The notes: generated by a model from the letters alone, not told the origin. A stretch of 64,000 nucleotides of DNA from Hydrogenophaga sp. (GCA_016741995.1 JACVCO010000005.1:148302-212301); one strand, 5' to 3'. Positions 1 to 8,338 are shown, numbered from the stretch's first letter. Numbers and translations: made by a program.

Positions 1-581
1 CCCCGGCGTTCACCGGGCACCGCTTTGCCGATCTGGTGAGCCAGGCGCGCGAGCGGCCGCGCGCCTTGCGCTGGGCAACGTCGGGCGTGGCCACCGCCGG
101 TCATCTGGTGCTGGAGCAGGTGCAGGCGGGCAGCGGGATCGCCGTGACGCACGTGCCCTACAAGGGCGGCGGGCAGCAACTCAACGACGCACTGGGCGGC
201 CAGTTCGAGCTGTTGTCCACCAACGTGGCGCCGACCCAGCTGCGCCATGTGGAGGCCGGGCGATTCCGGCCGCTGGCGGTGGGGTCCCCCCAGCGCCTGG
301 ACGTGTTGCCGTCCGTGCCCACATTCACCGAGCTCGGTTTGCCGCACGCCAACATCGGCTCGCTGTTCGGCCTGTTCGCGCCGGGCGGCACACCGGCGGC
401 CGTGCTGGAGCGGCTCAACGCCGAGCTCAACACGGCCATCGACACGCCCGGGATCCGCGAGCGCCTGCTGGCGGCCGACAACCTGCCCGCGACGGCCGAC
501 CGCGCCAGCTTCGTTCGCCGCATCGAGCAGGAGTGGCAGAGCAACCGCCGGCTCAAGGACGCCGGCATCCGGATGGAATGA
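1..581 (+). CDS. Bug-family (TctC-like) substrate-binding protein, 5' truncated by window edge
   Basis: The reading frame is open from base 3, so the gene begins upstream of the window; about 192 C-terminal residues are present. The family is the periplasmic binding proteins of tripartite tricarboxylate-type uptake (Bug/TctC), which bind small carboxylates and are greatly expanded in Burkholderiales. The diagnostic segment VPYKGGGQ is visible at about bases 159-182, followed by the typical 'LAVGSPQRLDVLPSVPTFTELG' type region and the C-terminal lobe. The signal peptide is outside the window. The ligand cannot be inferred. The gene ends 21 bp from the convergent NlpC/P60 gene and no terminator is visible in that gap. 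Confidence 0.88.
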   Translation, partial: PAFTGHRFADLVSQARERPRALRWATSGVATAGHLVLEQVQAGSGIAVTHVPYKGGGQQLNDALGGQFELLSTNVAPTQLRHVEAGRFRPLAVGSPQRLDVLPSVPTFTELGLPHANIGSLFGLFAPGGTPAAVLERLNAELNTAIDTPGIRERLLAADNLPATADRASFVRRIEQEWQSNRRLKDAGIRME

Positions 582-602
582 GGCCCGGGCAGGCCGGGCG
601 GC

Positions 603-1151
603 TCAGGGCTGGGCCTGGGCGAGCGGCACACGCCGCGCGCCGTTGAAGCGCTTGCTCCAGTACGCCACGCGCATGTCTTCCACGCGAACCTCGGCGCCCG
701 CGCGCGGCGAGTGCACGAACTTGCCGTCACCCACGTAGATGCCGACGTGGCTGAACGCGCGGCGCATGGTGTTGAAGAAGACGAGATCGCCGGGCTTGAG
801 GTCGTTGCGCTCGATCGGTTGCGTGGCCGCGGCTTGCTCGTCGGAGCGGCGCGGCAGCAGCTTGCCGACCGATTGCTCGTACACAGCCCGCACGAAACCG
901 CTGCAGTCGAAGCCGGTTTCGTGGCTGTTGCCACCCCAGCGGTACGGCACACCCAGAAAAGCCAGGGCATTGATGACGAGGCTCGAGGCCTGATCGGTGG
1001 CCGTGGCGCCCGCTTGTTGCATCTGCTCACCCAGGCGGGTCATCAGGCCCTTTTCGGCCAGCAGGCTGTCCATGTCTTCCCAGTGGTTGCCCGGTGCGGC
1101 CAGGGCCGCAGCGGAACCGAGCAACAACAGGGAGGGCAGCCAACGCTTCAT
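603..1151 (-). CDS. Secreted NlpC/P60 (C40) peptidoglycan endopeptidase
   Basis: 182-residue exported cysteine peptidase predicted to cut stem peptides of peptidoglycan in the periplasm. Residues 1-19 form a signal peptide (MKRW, hydrophobic Leu run, ALA cleavage). The NlpC/P60 domain covers about 53-175, with the nucleophile Cys83 in FDCSGFV, His135 in SHVGIYVGDG and a third polar residue, His147, in KFVHSP. Length and triad fit the family; no LysM or SH3 anchor is present. The ATG at 1151 has no Shine-Dalgarno sequence, but a consensus-like promoter lies immediately upstream (see the site at 1160-1188). It is transcribed away from the TetR gene. Confidence 0.93.
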   Translation of the reverse strand: MKRWLPSLLLLGSAAALAAPGNHWEDMDSLLAEKGLMTRLGEQMQQAGATATDQASSLVINALAFLGVPYRWGGNSHETGFDCSGFVRAVYEQSVGKLLPRRSDEQAAATQPIERNDLKPGDLVFFNTMRRAFSHVGIYVGDGKFVHSPRAGAEVRVEDMRVAYWSKRFNGARRVPLAQAQP

Positions 1152-1159
1152 GGTGCGCG

Positions 1160-1188
1160 AGGGTAGGCGCCCGCAACCTCGGCGTCAA
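1160..1188 (-). promoter_or_regulatory. Sigma-70-like promoter of the NlpC/P60 gene, probably leaderless
   Basis: On the minus strand TTGACG (1183-1188) is followed by a 17-nt spacer and TACCCT (1160-1165). Only 8 nt, CGCGCACC, separate the -10 element from the ATG at 1151. A start point 6-8 nt after the -10 would place the 5' end at or next to the A of ATG. There is no Shine-Dalgarno sequence. This is the best -35/-10 pair seen in the window. Confidence 0.6.
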
Positions 1189-1300
1189 GTGAGAAAAAGG
1201 CTGTAAGCACTTGATTTGGCGGGGGATTGAAGTTCATGGTGACCGGGTGCCGATCATTCAATCCATTGCCATGAGGTCAATCTCTGGCAATTGCGTCCAA

Positions 1301-1367
1301 TAAATTTCTGGCCAAGCAATTTTTTGAACCATGTTCAGTAAATTTGGCCAAGTTCAATTTCAAGAAC
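1301..1367. promoter_or_regulatory. AT-rich repeat and inverted-repeat region upstream of tetR (candidate operator)
   Basis: The NlpC-TetR gap (1152-1396) turns AT-rich here. TAAATTTCTGGCCAAGCAAT at 1301-1320 is repeated imperfectly as TAAATTTGGCCAAGTTCAAT at 1339-1358. Between them lies the perfect inverted repeat TGAAC-CAT-GTTCA (1325-1337). A looser pair, GTTC/GAAC, spans 1352-1367. Small inverted repeats just upstream of a TetR gene are typical autoregulatory operators; the assignment is inference. Confidence 0.4.
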
Positions 1368-1384
1368 TACGTTGATTCCATCGA

Positions 1385-1390
1385 TACACT
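1385..1390 (+). promoter_or_regulatory. Candidate -10 (TACACT) of tetR, 6 nt before ATG
   Basis: TACACT is followed by GCCGCC and then the ATG at 1397, with no Shine-Dalgarno sequence. The spacing suggests a leaderless transcript. The -35 is not convincing. The same TACACT plus short gap occurs before the asparaginase gene at 59186. Confidence 0.35.
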
Positions 1391-1396
1391 GCCGCC

Positions 1397-2125
1397 ATGG
1401 ACGTCCAGATCGATGAGTTGCGCCCCGTGCCCAGCGCGGCCGAGCAGGCCGAGGCCCAGCGCCAGCTCGAGCTGCGGCAGCAGCGGCAATTGGCCATGTC
1501 CGACACCCGTCGTGCGCACGTGCTCGACGCCGCCCGCCGGGTGTTTGCCGAGCGCGGCGTGGAGGGCGCCAGCATCCGCGAGATCGCGCGCGAGGCCGGC
1601 TACACGGCGGGCGCGCTCTACAGCTACTTCGACAGCAAGGAGGCGATCTACGCGGCCTTGCTGGCCGAGTCGCTGGACCGGCTGCAGGCCGAGGTGTTGG
1701 CGGCCCGGGCGGCCAAGGGGCAGCCGGCCCGCCTGTTGGTGGCCAAGGCGCAGGCCTGGTTCGGTTTCTACGTGCACCACCCGCGCGATCTCGATCTCGG
1801 CTTCTACCTGGTCAACGGCCTGGCCCCGGGCGGCCTCACGCAGTCGCTGGACCGGGCGCTCAACGAGCGCTTGATGGAGGCGCTGCAGCCGTGCGAGCAG
1901 GCCTTTGAAGAGATGGGCCTGTCGCCCGATGCGGCCGCGCGCGAGAACGCCGCGCTGTTTGCGCACGGCATGGGCTTGCTGCTGCTGCAGCACACCGGGC
2001 GCATCAAGCTCTTCGGCCAGGCGGCCGAGGCCTTGTTTGCGCAGTACGTGGAGCGCCTCGTGGAGCGCTTCGACCCCGCGACGGCGAGCGCCGCGCGCAA
2101 ACAGCGCGACCTGTTCGCGGAGTGA
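1397..2125 (+). CDS. TetR/AcrR-family transcriptional regulator
   Basis: 242-residue one-component repressor-type regulator. The DNA-binding helix-turn-helix is at about residues 38-85, with the typical order AARRVFAERG, SIREIAREAGYTAGALYSYF and DSKEAIYAALL. The C-terminal ligand-binding domain runs from about 90 to 235. It carries an unusual N-terminal extension of about 35 residues, rich in Gln, Glu and Arg, before the HTH. The target is not evident. The next gene in the same direction is an isochorismatase-fold hydrolase 44 bp away, and the repeats upstream (1301-1367) are candidate self-operators. The ligand is unknown. Confidence 0.92.
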   Translation: MDVQIDELRPVPSAAEQAEAQRQLELRQQRQLAMSDTRRAHVLDAARRVFAERGVEGASIREIAREAGYTAGALYSYFDSKEAIYAALLAESLDRLQAEVLAARAAKGQPARLLVAKAQAWFGFYVHHPRDLDLGFYLVNGLAPGGLTQSLDRALNERLMEALQPCEQAFEEMGLSPDAAARENAALFAHGMGLLLLQHTGRIKLFGQAAEALFAQYVERLVERFDPATASAARKQRDLFAE

Positions 2126-2129
2126 GTGC

Positions 2130-2155
2130 CGCGCGCTGCCAGAATCGCGCGTTTT
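2130..2155 (+). terminator. Possible weak intrinsic terminator after tetR
   Basis: CGCGCG (2130-2135) and CGCGCG (2146-2151) can form a 6-bp stem with a 10-nt loop followed by TTTT (2152-2155). The stem is short and the U-run is only four bases, so termination would be partial. Confidence 0.3.
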
Positions 2156-2169
2156 GCTGAAGGACCGCC

Positions 2170-2775
2170 ATGCTGCTCGACGCCGATGAATCCCAACTGG
2201 TGCTGGTGGACTACCAGGCCCGCCTGATGCCTGCCATTCACGAGGGGCCAGCGGTGCTGGCCAATGCCCTGCGCCTGGCGCAGATGGCGCAGGCGCTGGA
2301 TGTGCCCGTGTGGGCCACCGAACAGAACCCCGACAAGCTGGGCCAGAACCCCGCCGAATTGCGTGCGCTGTGCCGCAAGACCCTGGCCAAGATGCACTTC
2401 AGCGCCGTGGGCGATGGTTTGGCCGACTGGCTGCGCCCACCCGCCAAACCCCAGGGGGGCAATGTGCGCAGCCTGCCCAAGCACCTTCAGAAACCGCCGG
2501 GGCCGCGCGAACCCGAGCGCCCTAGCATCGTGATCGCCGGTTGCGAAGCCCACGTCTGCCTGCTGCAAACCGCGCTCGAACTGCTGGAGCAGGAGTTCGA
2601 GGTCTGGGTGGTGACCGACGCCTGCGGCTCGCGCACCGAACGCAACCGCGACGCGGCCTTCGACCGGCTGGCCGGTGCGGGCGCCGAGCTCGTGACCACC
2701 GAAATGGTGGCGTTCGAGTGGCTGCGCACCGCCGAGCACCCCGATTTCAAGGCGGTGCAGGGGTTGATCAAGTAA
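2170..2775 (+). CDS. Isochorismatase-fold cysteine hydrolase (YcaC-like)
   Basis: 201-residue member of the isochorismatase-like hydrolases, a fold used for amide or vinyl-ether hydrolysis; the substrate cannot be told from sequence. The catalytic triad is visible: Asp14 (LVLVDYQ), Lys74 (AKMHFSA) and nucleophile Cys130 (GCEAHVC), followed by VTDACGSR typical of the family. A proline- and lysine-rich insertion at about 85-118 interrupts the usual core and probably forms a surface loop. The ATG at 2170 is preceded by AAGGAC. Downstream, a hairpin with arms CGGGCC/GGCCCG (2804-2821) lies in the gap before prpE. Confidence 0.88.
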   Translation: MLLDADESQLVLVDYQARLMPAIHEGPAVLANALRLAQMAQALDVPVWATEQNPDKLGQNPAELRALCRKTLAKMHFSAVGDGLADWLRPPAKPQGGNVRSLPKHLQKPPGPREPERPSIVIAGCEAHVCLLQTALELLEQEFEVWVVTDACGSRTERNRDAAFDRLAGAGAELVTTEMVAFEWLRTAEHPDFKAVQGLIK

Positions 2776-2836
2776 GGAGAACAGGGGCCTTGCCTGGGCG
2801 GGCCGGGCCCTGTCAGGCCCGAGCAAGCCGGCTTCT

Positions 2837-2842
2837 CATAAT
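2837..2842 (+). promoter_or_regulatory. Candidate -10 (CATAAT) for prpE
   Basis: CATAAT lies in a short AT-rich patch (about 2833-2852), the only one in the 122-bp gap before prpE. The ATG at 2898 has AGGAGA as Shine-Dalgarno about 10 nt before it. No clear -35 is seen. Confidence 0.4.
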
Positions 2843-2897
2843 TAAGAATTCAGAACGCCCGGCGGCTGTGCCCGGGTAGAGGCCCTCAGGAGACACC

Positions 2898-4787
2898 ATG
2901 GGATACGCCGACTTTCACCGCCGTTCGCTCGAAGACCGCGATGGTTTCTGGGCGGAGCAGGCCCGACGGATCCACTGGCACCGCCCGTTCTCGCGCGTCT
3001 GCAACCACGACAACCCGCCGTTCACGCGCTGGTTCGAGGGCGGGCAGACCAACCTGTGCCACAACGCGGTCGACCGGCACCTGAAAGACCGAGCGCAGCA
3101 GAACGCGCTGATCTTCGTGTCCACCGAGACCGACCAGGAGCGCGTCTACAGCTATGCCGAACTGCACGCCGAGGTGCAGCGCATGGCCGCGGTGCTGCTG
3201 GCCCAGGGGGTGAAGCGCGGCGACCGCGTGCTGATCTACATGCCCATGATCCCCGAGGCCGCGTTCGCCATGTTGGCCTGCGCGCGCATCGGGGCCATCC
3301 ATTCGGTGGTGTTCGGTGGATTCGCCAGCCATTCGCTGGCCAGCCGCATCGACGACGCCACCCCTGCCGCGATCGTGAGTGCGGACGCCGGCTCGCGCGG
3401 CGGCAAGGTGGTGGCCTACAAGCCGCTGCTCGACGAAGCCATTGCGCTGGCGAAACACAAGCCGGCTTCCGTGCTGCTGGTCAATCGCGGCCTGGCCCCG
3501 ATGAACCTGGTGCCCGGGCGCGATCACGACTACGCCGCCTTGCGCGAGCAGCACCTGAACACCGCGGTGCCCTGCGCCTGGCTGGACGCCACCGACATCA
3601 GCTACACCATCTACACCAGCGGCACCACCGGCAAGCCGAAGGGCGTGCAGCGCGACGTGGGCGGCTACGCGGTGGCGCTGGCCGCGAGCATGGGCGAGAT
3701 TTTCCTGGGCAAGCCCGGGGAAACCTTCTTCTCCACCAGCGACATCGGCTGGGTCGTGGGCCACAGCTACATCGTCTACGGCCCGCTGATCGCGGGCATG
3801 GCGACCATCATGTACGAGGGCCTGCCGATCCGCCCCGACGGCGGCATCTGGTGGAAGCTGGTCGAGAAATACAAGGTCGCGGCCATGTTCAGTGCGCCCA
3901 CCGCGGTGCGTGTGCTCAAGAAGCAGGACCCGGCCTACCTCAAGCAATACGACCTCTCCAGCCTGAAGGCGCTGTTCCTGGCGGGCGAGCCCCTGGATGA
4001 GCCCACCGCGCGCTGGATCGCCGACGGCCTGGGCGTGCCCATCATCGACAACTACTGGCAGACCGAATCGGGCTGGCCGATCCTCACCATCGCCAACGGC
4101 GTCGAGCCGAAGCCCAGCAAGTTCGGCAGCCCTGGCATTCCCATGCCGGGCTACAGCGTCAAGCTGCTGCACGAGGGCACGGGCGAAGAGCTCACGGAGG
4201 CCAATCAGAAGGGCGTTGTCGTCATCGAAGGCCCGACGCCGCCGGGCTTCATGCAGACGGTCTGGCGCGACGACGCGCGCTTCGTGAACACGTACTGGAA
4301 AAGCATCCCGGGCCGGCTGGTCTATTCCACCTTCGACTGGGGCATCCGCGACGAAGACGGCTACTTCTACATCCTGGGCCGCACCGACGACGTGATTAAC
4401 GTGGCTGGCCACCGCCTGGGCACGCGCGAGATCGAGGAGAGCATTGCCAGCCACCCCAACGTGGCCGAGGTGGCCGTGGTGGGGGTGGCGGATCAGCTCA
4501 AAGGCCAGGTCGCCATGGCCTTCGTGGTGGCCAAGGACGCCTCGGCGCTGGGGGATGCCAACGCCCAGCTCAAGCTGGAGGGCGAGATCATGAAGCTGGT
4601 GGACGGGCAATTGGGCGCCGTGGCCCGGCCGGCGCGGGTGCGCTTCGTGAGCCTGCTGCCCAAGACGCGGAGCGGCAAGCTGCTGCGCCGTGCCATCCAG
4701 GCCGTGTGCGAAGGGCGCGACCCCGGCGACCTGACCACCATGGACGACCCCGGCGCGCTGCAGCAGATCCGCGACCTCGTCAGCTGA
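2898..4787 (+). CDS. prpE: Propionyl-CoA synthetase (propionate-CoA ligase)
   Basis: 629-residue adenylate-forming enzyme that activates propionate (or acetate) with ATP and CoA. The N-terminal ACAS motif region (MGYADFHRRSLEDRDGFW) is characteristic of PrpE rather than Acs. The P-loop YTSGTTGKPKG is at about 236-246, and the WQTESGWP A5-type motif at about 389-396. The C-terminal catalytic Lys594 (RSGKLLRR) is the residue acetylated by Pat-type enzymes in the family. Length agrees with PrpE (about 630). No prpBCD genes are near, so it stands alone here. It is followed by an ArsR-type regulator. Acetate or other short-chain acids remain possible substrates. Confidence 0.92.
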   Translation: MGYADFHRRSLEDRDGFWAEQARRIHWHRPFSRVCNHDNPPFTRWFEGGQTNLCHNAVDRHLKDRAQQNALIFVSTETDQERVYSYAELHAEVQRMAAVLLAQGVKRGDRVLIYMPMIPEAAFAMLACARIGAIHSVVFGGFASHSLASRIDDATPAAIVSADAGSRGGKVVAYKPLLDEAIALAKHKPASVLLVNRGLAPMNLVPGRDHDYAALREQHLNTAVPCAWLDATDISYTIYTSGTTGKPKGVQRDVGGYAVALAASMGEIFLGKPGETFFSTSDIGWVVGHSYIVYGPLIAGMATIMYEGLPIRPDGGIWWKLVEKYKVAAMFSAPTAVRVLKKQDPAYLKQYDLSSLKALFLAGEPLDEPTARWIADGLGVPIIDNYWQTESGWPILTIANGVEPKPSKFGSPGIPMPGYSVKLLHEGTGEELTEANQKGVVVIEGPTPPGFMQTVWRDDARFVNTYWKSIPGRLVYSTFDWGIRDEDGYFYILGRTDDVINVAGHRLGTREIEESIASHPNVAEVAVVGVADQLKGQVAMAFVVAKDASALGDANAQLKLEGEIMKLVDGQLGAVARPARVRFVSLLPKTRSGKLLRRAIQAVCEGRDPGDLTTMDDPGALQQIRDLVS

Positions 4788-4839
4788 AGGGCCGGGTCCG
4801 CCCGGGGGGCGGGCGAGGGGGTGCAGGGCTATGATCCAT

Positions 4840-4855
4840 GCTTATATTTCCAAGC
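4840..4855. promoter_or_regulatory. AT-rich imperfect palindrome before the ArsR-type gene
   Basis: GCTT (4840-4843) and AAGC (4852-4855) flank TATATTTCC, giving a dyad just 12 nt before the ATG at 4868. TATATT could also serve as a -10. ArsR-family repressors usually bind such AT-rich dyads over their own promoter; the assignment here is inference. Confidence 0.35.
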
Positions 4856-4867
4856 AGCGTGGGTGCC

Positions 4868-5242
4868 ATGGCCGACATCATCGACAGCGAAGCCCAGGTC
4901 GAAAAAGGGCGTGTCTTCGAGCTCGCCGCCGAGCTCTTCGGCGTGCTCGCCACGCCGATGCGGCTGCGCATCCTCAGCGCGCTGTGCGACCAGGAGAAGT
5001 CGGTGTCCCAGTTGCTCAAGGAAATCGACACCACCCAGCCCAACCTGTCGCAGCACCTGAACCTGCTCTACCGGGCCGGCGTGCTGGCCAAGCGCAAGGA
5101 CGGCACCCAGGTGTTCTACCGTGTGCAGAGCGAACAAGCGGTGACGCTGTGCCGCACGGTGTGCACGCAGATCGCGATCGAAATGGACGAGCCTTCCTCG
5201 GTGCCCGCCTCGCAACGGCTGTCGCCCCGCGTCGCCGGTTGA
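4868..5242 (+). CDS. ArsR/SmtB-type winged-helix regulator
   Basis: 124 residues counted from ATG 4868; an in-frame ATG at 4838 exists but overlaps the likely promoter dyad, so I prefer 4868. The winged helix spans about 22-90 (LATPMRLRILSAL, SVSQLLKEIDTTQPNLSQHLNLLYRAGVL, DGTQVFYRV). Cysteines sit at 40, 95 and 99, in helices that in other ArsR proteins hold metal or thiol sensors. The spacing does not match BigR/SqrR exactly when I align it by eye, nor the ArsR CxC motif, so the inducer is unknown. It follows prpE in the same direction, but its own AT-rich upstream region suggests separate control. Confidence 0.88.
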   Translation: MADIIDSEAQVEKGRVFELAAELFGVLATPMRLRILSALCDQEKSVSQLLKEIDTTQPNLSQHLNLLYRAGVLAKRKDGTQVFYRVQSEQAVTLCRTVCTQIAIEMDEPSSVPASQRLSPRVAG

Positions 5243-5329
5243 CGACTGGCGGACACCGTCGGTCACCGAACCGACACGGCCGCAGGGGCATCATGTCCCC
5301 GCGCACGGCCGTGCGGTGGCACAATCCCG

Positions 5330-5335
5330 GGCTGC
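5330..5335 (+). promoter_or_regulatory. Candidate -10 (CACAAT) of the odh operon
   Basis: CACAAT followed by CCC sits in the 204-bp gap before odhA, about 110 nt before its ATG, giving a fairly long leader. The GG-CACAAT-CC context resembles other candidate -10 sites in this window. The -35 is not evident. Confidence 0.35.
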
Positions 5336-5446
5336 AGTCAGTTCCTTCCAAAGCCACTGTCGCATCCGCCAACCGGTCAAGCCGTGTCGCGGGAGGTTTT
5401 TCAACCAGCTAATGTTTCCCCAAGGGAAGCGGAGGTCAGCGGATCC

Positions 5447-8338
5447 ATGAGCGATTCTTCATCGGGCTCGGGCAACGTCTACGTTGCTTACCAAGGCAAC
5501 TCGTATCTCTTCGGCGGCAACGCGCCGTACGTGGAAGAGATGTACGAGAACTATCTCGCCAACCCCACCAGCGTGCCCGACAACTGGCGCGAGTACTTCG
5601 ACGCGCTGCAGAACGTGCCAGCCGTTGACGGCAGCAACGCCAAGGACGTGCCTCACCTGCCGGTGATCAACGCCTTCGCCGAGCGCGCCAAGCAGGGCGG
5701 CACCACCGTGGTGGTCGCCTCGGGTGCCGATTCCGACCTTGGCCGCAAGCGCGTGGCCGTGCAGCAGCTCATCGCCGCTTACCGCAACGTCGGCGCCCGC
5801 TGGGCCGACCTCGACCCGCTCAAACGCACCGAGCGCCCCCACATTCCTGAACTCGAGCCCTCGTTCTACGGCTTCACCGATGCCGACCACGAGACCGTGT
5901 TCAACACCAGCAACACGTTCTTCGGCCGCGAGACCATGTCGCTGCGCGAGCTGCTCAATGCGCTGCGCGAAACGTATTGCGGCTCCATCGGTGCCGAATA
6001 CAACTACATCACCGACCAGAACCAGAAGCGCTGGTGGCAGGAGCGCCTGGAAGGCTCGCGCACCCGCCCGACCTACAACGCCGAGAAGAAGAAGCACATC
6101 CTGGAGCGCCTGACGGCCGCCGAAGGCCTGGAGCGTTTCCTGCACACCAAATACGTCGGCCAGAAGCGTTTCTCGCTCGAAGGCGGCGAGAGCTTCATCG
6201 CTTCGATGGACGAGCTGGTGCAGCAGGCCGGCCAGGCCGGCATCCAGGAAATCGTGATCGGCATGGCCCACCGTGGCCGCCTGAACGTGCTGGTGAACAC
6301 CCTGGGCAAGATGCCCAAGGACCTGTTCGCCGAGTTCGATCACACCGCCCCTGAAGAACTGCCCGCCGGTGACGTGAAGTACCACCAGGGCTTCAGTTCC
6401 GACGTCTCCACCGCCGGCGGCCCGGTGCACCTTTCGCTGGCCTTCAACCCCTCGCACCTGGAGATCGTGAACCCGGTGGTCGAGGGCTCGGTGCGCGCCC
6501 GCATGGACCGCCGCGGTGATCCCCTGGGCAAGCAGGTGTTGCCCGTGCTGGTGCATGGCGACGCCGCCTTCGCCGGCCAGGGCGTGGTGATGGAAACCCT
6601 GGCGCTGGCCGAAACCCGTGGGTACTCCACCGGTGGCACGGTGCACCTGGTCATCAACAACCAGATCGGCTTCACCACCTCCGACCCGCGCGACAGCCGC
6701 TCCACGCTGTACTGCACCGACGTGGTCAAGATGATCGAGTCGCCCGTGCTGCACGTGAACGGTGACGACCCCGAGGCCGTGGTGTTCGCCACCCAGCTCG
6801 CGCTCGAGTTCCGTCTGGCCTTCCAGAAGGACGTGGTGGTCGACATCGTCTGCTTCCGCAAGCTGGGCCACAACGAGCAGGACACCCCCTCGCTGACCCA
6901 GCCGCTGATGTACAAGAAGATCGCGACCCACCCCGGCACGCGCAAGCTGTACGCCGACCGCCTGGCCGCGCAGGGCCTGGGCGAATCGCTGGGTGACGAC
7001 ATGGTCAAGACCTACCGCGCCGCGCTCGACGCCGGCCGCCACACGGTCGACCCGGTGCTGACCAACTTCAAGAGCAAGTTCGCGGTCGACTGGAGCCCCT
7101 ACCTGGGCAAGAAGTGGAGCGACAGCGCCGACACGGCCATCCCGCTCACCGAGTGGAAGCGCCTGTCCGAGCGCATCACCACCATCCCCGAGAGCGTGAC
7201 GCCGCACCAACTGGTGAAGAAGGTCTACGCCGATCGCGCAGCCATGGGCCGTGGCGACATCCCGGTGGACTGGGGCATGGGCGAGCACATGGCCTTCGCT
7301 TCGCTGGCGGCCAGCGGCTTCCCGGTGCGCCTGTCGGGCGAGGACTGCGGTCGCGGCACCTTCACGCACCGCCACGCCGTCATCCACGACCAGAACCGCG
7401 AGAAGTACGACGAGGGCACCTACATCCCGCTGCAGAACGTGGCCGACAACCAGGCCCCGTTCGTGGTGATCGACTCCATCCTGTCCGAAGAGGCGGTGCT
7501 GGGCTTCGAGTACGGCTACGCCTCCAACGACCCCAACACGCTGGTGATCTGGGAAGCGCAGTTCGGCGACTTCCTCAACGGCGCGCAGGTCGTGGTCGAC
7601 CAGTTCATTGCCTCCGGTGAAGTGAAGTGGGGCCGCGTCAACGGCCTCACGCTGATGCTGCCGCACGGCTACGAAGGCCAGGGCCCCGAGCACAGCTCGG
7701 CCCGCCTGGAGCGCTTCATGCAGCTTGCGGCCGACACCAACATGCAGGTGGTGCAGCCCACCACGGCCAGCCAGATCTTTCACGTGCTGCGCCGCCAGAT
7801 GATCCGCCCGCTGCGCAAGCCGCTGATCCTCTTCACACCGAAGAGTCTGCTGCGCAACAAGGACGCCACCTCCCCGCTGTCCGAGTTCACCAAGGGCGGT
7901 TTCCAGACCGTCATTCCGGAGAACAACGCCGACGTGGTGAAGAAGGCCGAGAAGGTCAAGCGCGTGATCGCCTGCTCGGGCAAGGTCTACTACGACCTGG
8001 TCAAGAAGCGCGAGGAGAAGGGCCAGGACGACGTGGCCATCATCCGCGTCGAGCAGCTCTACCCGTTCCCGCACAAGGCCTTCAGCGCCGAGCTCAAGCG
8101 TTTCCCCAACGCCGTGGACATCGTGTGGTGCCAGGACGAGCCGCAGAACCAGGGCGCCTGGTTCTTCGTGCAGCACTACATCCACGAGAACATGCTCGAT
8201 GGCCAGAAGCTGGGCTACGCCGGCCGCGCGGCCTCCGCATCGCCGGCCGTGGGCTACGCCCACCTGCACCAGGAACAGCAGAAGACGCTGATCGAAGCCG
8301 CCTTCGGCAAGCTCAAGGGCTTCATCCTCACCAAGTAA
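5447..8338 (+). CDS. odhA: 2-oxoglutarate dehydrogenase E1 component
   Basis: 963-residue thiamine-diphosphate decarboxylase of the TCA-cycle 2-oxoglutarate dehydrogenase complex (also called sucA). The ATG at 5447 is chosen because GGAGG stands 11 nt upstream and the protein then starts with the normal E1o N-terminus (SYLFGGNAPYVEEMYENYLANP at about 20-41); an upstream GTG would add 21 atypical residues. The ThDP region carries GDAAFAGQG near 370 and INNQIGFTT near 403. The C-terminal transketolase-type part has IRVEQLYPFP near 868. The order odhA-odhB-lpdA is collinear with gaps of 84 and 10 bp. Confidence 0.97.
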   Translation: MSDSSSGSGNVYVAYQGNSYLFGGNAPYVEEMYENYLANPTSVPDNWREYFDALQNVPAVDGSNAKDVPHLPVINAFAERAKQGGTTVVVASGADSDLGRKRVAVQQLIAAYRNVGARWADLDPLKRTERPHIPELEPSFYGFTDADHETVFNTSNTFFGRETMSLRELLNALRETYCGSIGAEYNYITDQNQKRWWQERLEGSRTRPTYNAEKKKHILERLTAAEGLERFLHTKYVGQKRFSLEGGESFIASMDELVQQAGQAGIQEIVIGMAHRGRLNVLVNTLGKMPKDLFAEFDHTAPEELPAGDVKYHQGFSSDVSTAGGPVHLSLAFNPSHLEIVNPVVEGSVRARMDRRGDPLGKQVLPVLVHGDAAFAGQGVVMETLALAETRGYSTGGTVHLVINNQIGFTTSDPRDSRSTLYCTDVVKMIESPVLHVNGDDPEAVVFATQLALEFRLAFQKDVVVDIVCFRKLGHNEQDTPSLTQPLMYKKIATHPGTRKLYADRLAAQGLGESLGDDMVKTYRAALDAGRHTVDPVLTNFKSKFAVDWSPYLGKKWSDSADTAIPLTEWKRLSERITTIPESVTPHQLVKKVYADRAAMGRGDIPVDWGMGEHMAFASLAASGFPVRLSGEDCGRGTFTHRHAVIHDQNREKYDEGTYIPLQNVADNQAPFVVIDSILSEEAVLGFEYGYASNDPNTLVIWEAQFGDFLNGAQVVVDQFIASGEVKWGRVNGLTLMLPHGYEGQGPEHSSARLERFMQLAADTNMQVVQPTTASQIFHVLRRQMIRPLRKPLILFTPKSLLRNKDATSPLSEFTKGGFQTVIPENNADVVKKAEKVKRVIACSGKVYYDLVKKREEKGQDDVAIIRVEQLYPFPHKAFSAELKRFPNAVDIVWCQDEPQNQGAWFFVQHYIHENMLDGQKLGYAGRAASASPAVGYAHLHQEQQKTLIEAAFGKLKGFILTK

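Noticed and set aside
2804..2821. CGGGCC/GGCCCG hairpin after the isochorismatase gene considered as a terminator.
   Set aside because: The stem is good, but no U-run follows on either strand, so I mention it only in the gene entry.
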